Shown here piece after piece: positions 1-6,800 of a stretch of 7,257 nt of DNA. Each line of letters opens with the position of its first letter. The first letter of the stretch is position 1. Under the pieces are notes generated by a model. The model ran no database searches, was not told where the DNA came from, and worked only from the letters and a program-made list of their open reading frames with translations. Both the position numbers and the translations under genes were made by a program. The stretch is from Microcaldota archaeon (lineage in GTDB: Archaea > Aenigmatarchaeota > Aenigmatarchaeia > QMZP01 > QMZT01), in NCBI GenBank assembly GCA_013151465.1, contig JAADIF010000019.1, positions 1-7,257 of the forward strand. Reading direction: 5' to 3'.

Positions 1-1008
1 AATCCGTTCAATTAACTTGTCAGGCACGCCAAGCCACTGGGCTTCTTTTTTCTTTTTTAAATAATTCAAATAGTTAAATCCCTCTTCAGGAAAACGCACT
101 TTGATTTCATTATAAAGCGTAACGCCCTTTTCAGCAAGTTTCATTTCTTTTTTCCAGTATTCAAGCTGCTCGTTCCAATGTTCCTTCTGGTCGCTTCCCC
201 TGGCAAAGCCATCTCCTATCGTGCAGGGAAAAAGCACATTCAATGCAAATTCCATGGAGGAATTTCCATATAAATCAATTATATATTCCTGGGTGAGAAT
301 GGCGTTTCTTTTTAGAAAGTCCGTTCCATTCTGCTTTACCTCTACCGGGACATTCTCTGTTGCTAATGTGAATATCCCTTCCAAAAATATGAGATATGTT
401 TCCTTATAACTGCTGAAATTTTCTTTAAGTTTGTTATGTATTTTATCTATAACTTCGAGCGTTTTCTCCGTTCCTATTGTAAAGAAAAACACACGCTCTA
501 TTGTTTTTCCATTCTCTTTTGCGTTTGATATTATTTTATCAATCTCGTGCCTTAAGCTTGTCCCGGTTGCTATTATATCTGGAAAAAACATGTTTGCTTT
601 ATCAGGAACTATAATTTTGTTGTAATTAACATTCATTGTTGTGAAATCTCCATTTTCTTTTTTTACTCTTTGACAACCGTCCATCGAATGGTAGATGCTT
701 TTTCCAAATACATCATAAAAAATTTCCTGGAGATTCCAGTTCAAAGCGCCTCTCAGCGTACTATGCACAGCCATTGTTTTTTCATCCATGTCTATTATAA
801 GATGTCTTTCGGGGAAGGATTTGACAATGTCTTTTACTGCGCTTCTTAAAGCTTTCAAAAATTCGCCGCCATATACATTTAGGTTCAAAAGTATTTTTCT
901 TGAGAGGGGATGTGAAACGACATAAGTTATTATTTCAGGGTTGGTGTCTTCTAAACGATAAAAAACAGCTCCGTTTTGATTTGAAGTGAGGCGTTTGATC
1001 TTTTTCAT
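1..1008 (-). CDS. Unrecognised protein with phosphoribosyltransferase-like loop (3' end beyond window)
   Basis: The frame is open on the minus strand from an ATG at 1008 to the window edge: 336 codons, no stop, so the C-terminus is missing. It starts MKKIKRLTSN. I do not recognise the family as a whole. The best clue is residues 141-152, FFPDIIATGTSL. This resembles the PRPP-binding loop of type I phosphoribosyltransferases, where a hydrophobic strand is followed by an acidic residue and then ATGGT/S; uracil phosphoribosyltransferases have DPMLATGGS. The loop is followed by a helix (HEIDKIISNAKENG) and a strand (IERVFFFTIG), as in that fold. The usual pair of acidic residues is reduced to Pro-Asp, so activity is uncertain. 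Other distinctive stretches are LIIDMDEKTMAVHSTLRGA (70-88) and PCTIGDGFARGSDQKEHW (261-278). No signal peptide or membrane segment is visible, so it is probably cytosolic. It is transcribed divergently from the helicase. The coding call is strong; the function is an inference. Confidence 0.88.
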   Translation of the reverse strand, partial: MKKIKRLTSNQNGAVFYRLEDTNPEIITYVVSHPLSRKILLNLNVYGGEFLKALRSAVKDIVKSFPERHLIIDMDEKTMAVHSTLRGALNWNLQEIFYDVFGKSIYHSMDGCQRVKKENGDFTTMNVNYNKIIVPDKANMFFPDIIATGTSLRHEIDKIISNAKENGKTIERVFFFTIGTEKTLEVIDKIHNKLKENFSSYKETYLIFLEGIFTLATENVPVEVKQNGTDFLKRNAILTQEYIIDLYGNSSMEFALNVLFPCTIGDGFARGSDQKEHWNEQLEYWKKEMKLAEKGVTLYNEIKVRFPEEGFNYLNYLKKKKEAQWLGVPDKLIERI

Positions 1009-1035
1009 CTTAATCTTTTATTTTTTATATCAAAT

Positions 1036-1047
1036 GTTTTTATTCTA
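1036..1047 (-). promoter_or_regulatory. Weak candidate TATA box for the 1008 gene
   Basis: Read on the minus strand this is AGAATAAAAACA, an A/T-rich TATA-like element centred about 33 nt before the ATG at 1008. That would give a transcript starting a few bases before the start codon. A second candidate, AATAAATA at 1065-1072, would give a leader of about 33 nt. No strong Shine-Dalgarno precedes the ATG. The whole stretch is A/T-rich, so either match could be chance. Confidence 0.25.
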
Positions 1048-1156
1048 AATGCTATCCAAATGGGTATTTATTGCCTTGCCTGTTTCACATGAGGTTAAAA
1101 TCAGATGCCAGAGACGATTTTTGTAAAATTCTGCTGAGAATTGAAAAAACAAAACC

Positions 1157-1164
1157 TTTATAAA
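1157..1164 (+). promoter_or_regulatory. Archaeal TATA box for the DEAD-box helicase
   Basis: TTTATAAA is a near-perfect archaeal TATA box, preceded by an A-rich AAAACC stretch that could serve as the BRE. Archaeal initiation lies about 26-27 nt downstream of the box centre, which predicts a start near 1187. That is about 210 nt before the helicase ATG at 1398, an unusually long leader for an archaeal mRNA. The octamer is symmetrical, so orientation rests on context. Confidence 0.6.
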
Positions 1165-1206
1165 CGTTCAAGTGATAAATAAAGGAACTAAAAAAATAAA
1201 AACCAA

Positions 1207-1225
1207 CGAAATTTAAGAAATTTCG
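1207..1225 (+). repeat. Perfect inverted repeat, leader hairpin 1
   Basis: CGAAATTTAAGAAATTTCG has 8-bp arms (CGAAATTT / AAATTTCG) around a 3-nt AAG loop. It begins one base after the 5' strand of the proposed closing helix (1200-1206), as expected for stacked helices in one RNA fold. Confidence 0.6.
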
Positions 1226-1231
1226 GCGTTT

Positions 1232-1276
1232 GCGGTTTTTGGTGGAAATCAAAATAATTGAGGCCACGAAAACCGC
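1232..1276 (+). promoter_or_regulatory. Alternative leader hairpin (competes with 1263-1299)
   Basis: GCGGTTTT at 1232-1239 is exactly complementary to AAAACCGC at 1269-1276, and GGTGG-like bases at 1242-1245 pair with CCAC at 1264-1267. This gives 8 plus 4 base pairs around a small bulge, with an 18-nt loop. The 3' arm is the same segment that forms the 5' arm of the 1263-1299 hairpin, so the two structures exclude each other. The competing arms 1232-1245 and 1285-1298 are imperfect direct repeats, identical at 11 of 14 positions. Confidence 0.45.
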
Positions 1277-1299
1277 GCAATAAAGCGGTTTCGCGTGGC
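1263..1299 (+). promoter_or_regulatory. Strong GC-rich leader hairpin 2
   Basis: The lower stem is GCCACG (1263-1268) with CGTGGC (1294-1299). The upper stem is AAACCGC (1270-1276) with GCGGTTT (1285-1291). A small internal loop (A1269 against C1292-G1293) separates them, and the 8-nt apical loop is GCAATAAA. With 13 pairs, 9 of them G-C, it is the most stable fold visible in an AT-rich intergenic region. No uridine run follows at once (GGATCTTC), so it does not look like an intrinsic terminator. Confidence 0.6.
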
Positions 1300-1318
1300 G
1301 GATCTTCTTTATTGGTTT

Positions 1319-1359
1319 GGGCCTGTATATCGACGATATAAATAATATCTTTCAGGTCC
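1319..1359 (+). promoter_or_regulatory. Leader hairpin 3
   Basis: GGGCCTG at 1319-1325 pairs with CAGGTCC at 1353-1359 (7 pairs, one G-U). Nested inside, TATATC (1326-1331) pairs with GATATA (1335-1340) around GAC. It starts right after the closing helix (1318) and ends one base before an ATG at 1360 that opens a short upstream frame. Confidence 0.45.
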
Positions 1360-1392
1360 ATGCTCGAAATTTCTGTAAAATTAAAAAGGTGA
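1360..1392 (+). CDS. Possible 10-codon upstream ORF in the helicase leader
   Basis: ATG at 1360 opens a short frame, MLEISVKLKR, ending in TGA at 1390-1392. That stop codon lies inside the GGTGA Shine-Dalgarno of the helicase and 5 nt before its ATG, a spacing that could couple translation. Its own ribosome site is weak: AGGT at 1354-1357, only 2 nt from the ATG and inside hairpin 3. A chance ORF is entirely possible, since one ATG in a leader this long is expected. Confidence 0.18.
   Translation: MLEISVKLKR
1388..1392 (+). promoter_or_regulatory. Shine-Dalgarno that fixes the helicase start
   Basis: GGTGA is complementary to the archaeal 16S rRNA 3' end (TCACC) and lies 5 nt before the ATG at 1398. 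It selects this ATG over an in-frame TTG at 1317, which has no such site. Confidence 0.7.
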
Positions 1393-1397
1393 ATAAA

Positions 1398-2633
1398 ATG
1401 AAAAAATTCAGTGAAATGAATATAAAAAATGAAATAGCAGAAATGCTGGAAAAGTATGAGTTAACAACTCCCACAGAAATCCAGACAAAAGCAATTCCTC
1501 TCATAAGAGAAGGAAAAGACATAATAGGACAGTCAGAGACAGGTTCTGGAAAAACGCTTGCTTTCGGAATTCCCATATTGGAGAATATAGAACCGGGAAA
1601 AGGCATTCAAGCACTAATAGTAACTCCTACAAGAGAGCTTGCAAATCAGATAAAGGATGAATTCATAAAATTCGGCAGGAACACAAAAATGCAGGTAATA
1701 AGCGTCTATGGAGGCGTCTCAATAGAGCCACAGATAAACGGCCTTCGCACAGCAACGATTGTTGTCGGAACTCCGGGAAGGATACTTGATCACCTCAACA
1801 GGGGAACAATGTTTCTAAAGAATGTCAAGTTCCTCGTTCTTGACGAGGCGGACAGAATGCTTGACATGGGATTCATAGATGACGTGAACACCATAATACA
1901 GAACACACCTACCGAAAGGCAGACGCTTCTATTCAGTGCGACTATGCCGTATGAAATACAGGAAATAAGCAAAAGGTACATGAAAAACCCTGTGACTATA
2001 ACAACGCGTCCGCAGGTAAAACCGGAAAAACTCAAGCAGATATACTACAATTGTTCAAAAAATGAGAAGTTCTCGCTTCTTTTTCATCTTCTGAACAAGG
2101 AGAAAGAACGCGGAATGACCATGGTCTTTTGCGGAAGGAGGAGAACTGCAGATATGGTTGCAGATAACCTTAGAAGGAACGGAATAAAGGCAGAAGAGAT
2201 GCACGGAGGTCTTTCGCAATCGAAGAGAGAATCGCTTCTTTCGGATTTTCATAAGCGCAAATTTGATGTGCTCGTTGCAACTGATGTCGCATCAAGAGGG
2301 CTCGATATAAAGGGCGTTACGCATGTCTTCAACTATGACATACCAGACAAAACAGATGACTACACGCACAGAATAGGAAGGACGGCGCGTGCAGGAAACG
2401 AGGGAATCGCAATATCGCTTCTGTCACCAGAGGACTTTGACAATTTCAGAAAAGTGCTCGCACCTGAAATAAAGGTTGAAAACGGTGGCAACGAAAGCTT
2501 CAAGAAAATACCATTCAGAACAGGTTCTTCCTTTGGCCAAAGAAACGGTTTCGGGAGAGGAAGAAGCCCGTCTGGAAACTGGGGAAATGATAAAAGAAGG
2601 AACGGAAGAAAATCTTTCAGAAGAAGATATTGA
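1398..2633 (+). CDS. DEAD-box ATP-dependent RNA helicase
   Basis: A complete 411-residue superfamily 2 RNA helicase that uses ATP to unwind short RNA duplexes and remodel RNA-protein complexes (ribosome assembly, RNA decay or cold adaptation in relatives). All core motifs are visible: Q motif (F4, TPTEIQ 24-29), Walker A SETGSGKT (46-53), PTRELA (77-82), GG (105-106), TPGR (125-128), DEAD (149-152), SAT (180-182), VFC (243-245), ATDVASRGLDI (294-304) and HRIGRTAR (324-331). The two RecA-like domains fill about 1-205 and 210-355. The tail, about 375-411, is Gly/Arg-rich and basic (GFGRGR, KRRNGRKSFRRRY), a typical RNA-binding extension. Motif I has Ser-Glu where many members have Ala-Gln; this occurs in the family and should not abolish activity. 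The start is set by the GGTGA site. It is monocistronic by appearance, with its own promoter, a structured leader and a T-rich tract after the stop. The DEAD-box call is very secure; the exact substrate is unknown. Confidence 0.97.
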   Translation: MKKFSEMNIKNEIAEMLEKYELTTPTEIQTKAIPLIREGKDIIGQSETGSGKTLAFGIPILENIEPGKGIQALIVTPTRELANQIKDEFIKFGRNTKMQVISVYGGVSIEPQINGLRTATIVVGTPGRILDHLNRGTMFLKNVKFLVLDEADRMLDMGFIDDVNTIIQNTPTERQTLLFSATMPYEIQEISKRYMKNPVTITTRPQVKPEKLKQIYYNCSKNEKFSLLFHLLNKEKERGMTMVFCGRRRTADMVADNLRRNGIKAEEMHGGLSQSKRESLLSDFHKRKFDVLVATDVASRGLDIKGVTHVFNYDIPDKTDDYTHRIGRTARAGNEGIAISLLSPEDFDNFRKVLAPEIKVENGGNESFKKIPFRTGSSFGQRNGFGRGRSPSGNWGNDKRRNGRKSFRRRY

Positions 2634-2678
2634 TTTCTTCTCTTCCAATTCGTTTTCTTTTTATTTTATCTCTTTTCA
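2634..2678 (+). terminator. T-rich terminator-like tract after the helicase
   Basis: The sequence directly after the helicase TGA is almost all pyrimidine on the coding strand, with runs TTTCTTCTCTTCC, TTTTCTTTTTATTTTAT and CTCTTTTC. Archaeal termination commonly occurs at such oligo-T tracts without a hairpin. It suggests that the downstream Nudix gene is transcribed separately. Confidence 0.5.
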
Positions 2679-2685
2679 GCTCAAA

Positions 2686-2694
2686 GATAAAAAG
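2686..2694 (+). promoter_or_regulatory. TATA-like box for the Nudix gene (leaderless arrangement)
   Basis: GATAAAAAG is centred at 2690, 27 nt before the ATG at 2717, so initiation would fall at or within a base of the start codon. No Shine-Dalgarno precedes that ATG, which fits a leaderless mRNA. The region is A/T-rich, so the match alone is modest evidence. Confidence 0.4.
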
Positions 2695-2716
2695 CGCAAA
2701 ACCAAATTCCATAGTG

Positions 2717-3130
2717 ATGGACATGGACATAAAAACCCCATTTCTCACAGTGGATGGCATTATCAGGGTTTTTGGTGAAAATGACAATCTAAAAGGTGTC
2801 GTCTTAATTGAGCGCAAAAATGAGCCTTTTGGTCTTGCCCTTCCTGGCGGATTTGTTGATATCGGTGAACATGTTGAGAAAGCGCTTAAAAGGGAAATGA
2901 TGGAAGAAACGAACCTTAATGTCGAGATAGTTAAGCTTTTTGGTGTTTATTCTGACCCGAAGAGAGATCCAAGATTTCATACAGTTTCATGCGTTTTCAT
3001 TTGCAATGCGTACAAAGAACCTGTTGCCGGTGATGATGCAAAGGAAGCAAAAATTTTCAAATTAGAGGAAATTCCATTTGATAAAATCGTGTTTGATCAC
3101 GCAAAAATATTGAAAGAATATTTAAATTAA
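2717..3130 (+). CDS. Nudix hydrolase, ADP-ribose pyrophosphatase-like
   Basis: A complete 137-residue Nudix protein expected to hydrolyse a nucleoside diphosphate linked to another group, using Mg2+. The Nudix box is at 45-67: G45, E51, R59, E60, E63 and E64 are in register with GX5EX7REUXEEXGU. The penultimate Gly is Asn66 (EETNL), a tolerated but less common change. SDPKRDPRFHTVS at 79-91 resembles the loop found in archaeal ADP-ribose pyrophosphatases, which favours ADP-ribose as substrate; that is family knowledge, not proof. No signal peptide is present, so it is cytosolic. I chose ATG 2717 because a TATA-like box lies 27 nt upstream. ATG 2723 (preceded by GTGAT) is nearly as good and removes two residues. 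A longer frame from TTG 2630 would read through the T-rich terminator and is unlikely. Its stop overlaps that of the convergent SRAP gene. Confidence 0.93.
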   Translation: MDMDIKTPFLTVDGIIRVFGENDNLKGVVLIERKNEPFGLALPGGFVDIGEHVEKALKREMMEETNLNVEIVKLFGVYSDPKRDPRFHTVSCVFICNAYKEPVAGDDAKEAKIFKLEEIPFDKIVFDHAKILKEYLN

Positions 3131-3822
3131 TGATTATTTGTAAAATTCCAAAGGCCTTTCTTTTTGATGACTTCATTATTAGATAATAGCTTTATACATT
3201 CCGGACCGTTGTTTTCAGGATGGTTAACAAAATCTGAAACCTTGTATGACTCGATTTCATCTGAATTTGATTGTGTTAGAATTTGTTTCAATTTTTTTGC
3301 ATCATTGTTTTTCTTATCTATCCATTCATCCTCATAATCCTGCCTGACTATGACGGGCATTCTGTCGTGTACGTTTTTCAATTTTTTGTTGGCTTCTGTT
3401 GTAATTATTGCACAAGAAGGGATAGCATTATCTATAGTTTTCCAAATGCCTGCAAAAGTAAATGGTCTCCCGTCTTTTAATCTTATATAGAACGGTTCTG
3501 CTCTTCCTTTTGATTTTTTCCATTCATAGAAACCGTCGGTAACTATAAGGCATCTGTTTGTTTTTATTAGATTCTGAAAAGAAGGCTTTTCAAATATTGT
3601 TTCAGCTCTAATGTTTATCAGTTCTTTTGCTTCACCATTTGGAAATTTCAAAGGAAAGCTCCATTTCATTATTTTGAATTTCTTAACAGGTTCTGAAACT
3701 ATGGAAAGAACATTATTGCCAGGAGATATGTTATAATTTGGTTTGAAATCCAAATTGGATTTTATTCCAAATCGCTCTTCCAGAATTTTAACAGAGCTCC
3801 ATAGGGAGAATCTTCCGCACAT
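3127..3822 (-). CDS. SRAP domain protein (HMCES/YedK-like abasic-site shield)
   Basis: A complete 231-residue member of the SOS-response-associated peptidase family, the usual length for YedK-type proteins. These proteins crosslink through Cys2 to abasic sites in single-stranded DNA, shielding them during replication, and remove their own Met1 to expose that cysteine. The sequence begins MCGRF, so Cys2 is in place and the start codon is fixed. Other conserved elements are NIRAE (N70, R72, E74), the DGFYEW segment (E100), TTEAN (141-145), VHDRMP (H152) and the C-terminal VSDFVNHPENNGPECI (195-210). All residues known to matter in YedK/HMCES (Cys2, Asn, Arg, Glu, His) are visible, so it should be active. 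It is convergent with the Nudix gene and overlaps it by 4 bp (the two stops share TTAA). It lies 35 nt after the surface-protein gene on the same strand, but has its own TATA-like box and no Shine-Dalgarno, suggesting a leaderless transcript. Confidence 0.96.
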   Translation of the reverse strand: MCGRFSLWSSVKILEERFGIKSNLDFKPNYNISPGNNVLSIVSEPVKKFKIMKWSFPLKFPNGEAKELINIRAETIFEKPSFQNLIKTNRCLIVTDGFYEWKKSKGRAEPFYIRLKDGRPFTFAGIWKTIDNAIPSCAIITTEANKKLKNVHDRMPVIVRQDYEDEWIDKKNNDAKKLKQILTQSNSDEIESYKVSDFVNHPENNGPECIKLLSNNEVIKKKGLWNFTNNH

Positions 3823-3842
3823 AAAGAGAAATTGGAATTATG

Positions 3843-3851
3843 ATTTATAGG
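3843..3851 (-). promoter_or_regulatory. TATA box for the SRAP gene (leaderless arrangement)
   Basis: On the minus strand this reads CCTATAAAT, centred about 25 nt before the SRAP ATG at 3822, so transcription should begin at or next to the start codon. It sits in the 35-nt gap after the surface-protein stop, so SRAP can be expressed independently of the upstream gene. No ribosome-binding site is present before the ATG. Confidence 0.5.
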
Positions 3852-3857
3852 ATTTAT

Positions 3858-6800
3858 TCAGTATGTCGCATTGCCCATTATTGTAAGCGTTCCCGTGTAA
3901 GTTAGCGGGAGAATGCCTCCGGGAGCGTCAATCCAGTAATACATCGTTTCATTCGTTCCCGAGTAGATCGGTATGTTATCTTTGTTAACTTTCTCGTAGC
4001 TTTCAGTAAGATTGTATAGATTTGGATCATTTACCGGGTTATCCCCAAGATAGCTTCTTGCCCATTTCACATTGCTTGCGTTTATATAGCGGTTGTAATC
4101 CAGAGTGCCGTTCGTAAGTTTTGTTCCCTTTATCCACAACTCCTCTATATCATTTGAATTTGGATCAACTGTTATATTATAAGTCATGTTTGATGAGTTT
4201 ATTGCAGGGTATAAGATGTAATCCCCATCCGGGTTTATCACGCCGAAATCTATGACATCAAACGACAGGTCGAAAAGGAGTATTTTTCCGACTTCTATTG
4301 CTGTATTATTTGTTGTATTTGTCCTGTTCAATGATGAATTGAACATTACATCAATCTTCCACAACGTGTAAAGGTCTGCGCTTGTGTTTATTACCCATGT
4401 TATATTACACCATTCATCCTTGTCAAGAGGATTGGAAGAGCAATTCTTTGTGTTGACACCGTTCTGCATGAAGAACGCTTCTCCTGGTGTATAGGTAGTT
4501 GGAATGTTTGCATCCGGATCACTTGAGCTTTTGTTGTATCTGACAGTTGCATTGACATAACCGCAATACCCTTCTCTGCATGTAACCGTTGCATTTAATG
4601 TAAACGTACGGTTTATTCCGACAATATAACCATTTGAATAATTCGCGCTGCCATCTCCCGGTATAGTTGGCGGTGTTATGAGATTGACCTCAAGGTATGT
4701 CATGTTTATTGTGGCATTATCCGTTGCAGATGTAGGTTCGTATCCTGCGGATGTCCCATTGCAATTGATTGTATATGATTGATTGCCAGCAGTATAGTAT
4801 GTGTGCGTGTATTCATATAGTCTGCTCGTGGCATTGTAAGACATCTCATACTCGTTAGAATCGGTTGTCACGTTGCAATATACACCGCTTCCATTTATTG
4901 GAGACCCATCTGTCCTGTTCGTGTAATTGGCATAAAGGGTTATAGGTTCGCCTGCATAAATGGTCTTGTTTCCTCCTTCACTGTCAGTATCGTCCCATAT
5001 CCAGACTTGAGAATTGTTGGTTGCTGAATAAGATGTGAAATGATTCACAGTGAAGACGAATGTTCCGTTGGAGCTGTTGTACGAAATCGGATGGCAATCA
5101 GTCTGAGGGCAAAGGGCACCGCTGCGCAGTATGGCCGGCGTCGCCGCATATGTCAGATTATATAATGTTATGGTTGCAGATTTGTTAAGACGGGGCTCAG
5201 AGACTGTATCAACTGTGATATTATTGATAGATATGTTTATGATACTGTTAAGATCGACTCCTCCTGAAAGGTTTATGATCTCACTATATATTATTTTTCC
5301 GGAACTCGAATTCTCTATCGTAAAGGCGGAGATACTTCTTATATCAACTGCAGAAAGGTCCGTGCTGCTACCCCCGAACTCATTCGCGAAAATGACGTCT
5401 ACATAGCTTACATTTCCATCAATGACAGTGCCATCTGAGGCCGTGCAGCTTACAGTCCAATTATAAGAGCCAATACTTAGATTATTCGCAGTGAAATTCA
5501 ATCTCGTATTCTTTACCTGGTCTGTCGTGTTTGTTTGGTTTACTTTCCCGTTCAGCAAAAGTGAACAATTTGATACAAGACGCTGACCTGTGAGATTATA
5601 ATAGAATGTTATATTTCCATCAGAATCTCCAGAATGGTTCAACGGGCTTTCAAGATTTATGTATAGTTCAGCCACGCTGAACCATATTGTTCTTATTTCT
5701 GTTTTCGAGGATTCGGTCGAAATTGCATATATTGTAATATTGTTAAGACCTTCATTCACATTGTCCTGCGTCGTGTTACTAAAAGTTGTACAGTTGTAGC
5801 ACGCAGTCTGATTTGCATTGCCGTTTATAGACCATGTAATATTTGCGTATTCTGACGTTTCTCCGTATATATCAACCAATCTTGAGAAATATGTGCTGTT
5901 TGTAGGGGATCCCATTTCAAGGAAAGGCACAGTTTCTTCAGTTTCTATTGTGGAGTTTGGCTCAGGATAGACAACATATGGAAATATTGTTTTTGCGATT
6001 GGGCAAACCCTCAAATCGCTTATCTTGTATTTCATTCCTCCCCAGTTTGTGTTTTTGTTCGTGTAGACCGTTCCCCAGCCTCCGGCAACAGACTGCGTTG
6101 CGGAAACATCGACAGTGCCATTCACATATATTTTCTGTGTTGAGCCGTCCCATGTTACGGCTATATGGCAGAATTCATCTTTATTCCATTTTTTCCTTGT
6201 CGTGTTTATTTCAGAATTAAGCCCTGACTGTGGTGTTATCAAAAACACTATGCTCCCGGCATAATTATTACCGCTTGCAACATCAAAACTTATCATATTC
6301 CTTCCGGATTTTATTATCGGTTTCTGTGAAACTAAATCAGATGTATTCATTTCCTGGTCCAGTTTCAGCCAGAATTCTATAGTTCCCGCTGAACCAGGCG
6401 TCGTGCTCCAGTCATCGGTGAAACTTGAACTAAGTTCATGAAGCATTCCCCTGCCCCGCCCGTCAGTTACCCATTCATAATCCGTATTTTCGGTGCCTGT
6501 TATGGTTCCCGTCGTAGACATATCAAGAGGATCGTACATCATGCAGCCGTCCCTGCTGTAAGGATGAAGATTTTCCTTTGTTGTTGCCGCATGGGAATTG
6601 TTATAATACATATGCATAAGCATTGTACTGTTTTTGGAAAGGTTGAACATGAGCCAGAACGTCGTGTTTCCCCCAGTGATGTTGCATTCACTGAAATTGT
6701 AATATATTTCCTTATGGGTGTCGTTATAGATAAATCGTATGTCTCCACAATCGCTTCTTATCTTATTTTCAGAATAGAGTTTTGATGTGTTTACGGATAG

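Larger units (their letters stand above)
1187..1397 (+). promoter_or_regulatory. Long structured 5' leader of the helicase mRNA (putative cis-regulatory RNA)
   Basis: This non-coding stretch between the predicted transcription start and the helicase ATG is packed with complementary segments. AAACCAA at 1200-1206 pairs with TTGGTTT at 1312-1318 and would close a domain. Immediately inside it, 1207-1225 forms a perfect hairpin. A strong hairpin occupies 1263-1299, and 1319-1359 forms another hairpin directly abutting the closing helix. The Shine-Dalgarno follows at 1388. Such ordered, end-to-end stems suggest a folded RNA and not random AT-rich spacer. Long structured leaders are known for cold-inducible DEAD-box helicase genes in bacteria and reported in a methanogen, so autoregulation or temperature control is a reasonable inference. 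Alternatively 1187 to about 1360 could be a separate small RNA. I see no tRNA, box C/D or box H/ACA signature. Confidence 0.5.

Noticed and set aside
1089..1163. Small plus-strand ORF of 24 residues (MRLKSDARDDFCKILL...)
   Set aside because: It ends inside the TATA box, has no convincing ribosome site and is of a length expected by chance.
1085..1267. 60-codon minus-strand ORF in the intergenic region
   Set aside because: It would begin within the leader stems and cross the TATA box. Its sequence is low-complexity hydrophobic/basic and resembles no known protein.
1263..1299. Hairpin 2 as an intrinsic transcription terminator
   Set aside because: No uridine run follows the stem, it lies downstream of the promoter within the leader, and archaeal terminators do not generally need a hairpin.
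1170..1320. Box C/D or H/ACA guide RNA, or a tRNA
   Set aside because: GTGATAA at 1172-1178 vaguely resembles a C box, but no matching D box, ACA tail, kink-turn or cloverleaf could be found.
1317..1397. N-terminal extension of the helicase from a TTG at 1317
   Set aside because: It adds 27 residues with no family similarity, lies in the structured leader and has no ribosome site. The ATG at 1398 has a GGTGA at ideal spacing and starts the family's usual N-terminus.
2630..2716. Longer N-terminus for the Nudix protein from a TTG at 2630
   Set aside because: The extra 29 residues are the translation of the T-rich terminator tract, give an artificial hydrophobic segment, and overlap the predicted promoter.
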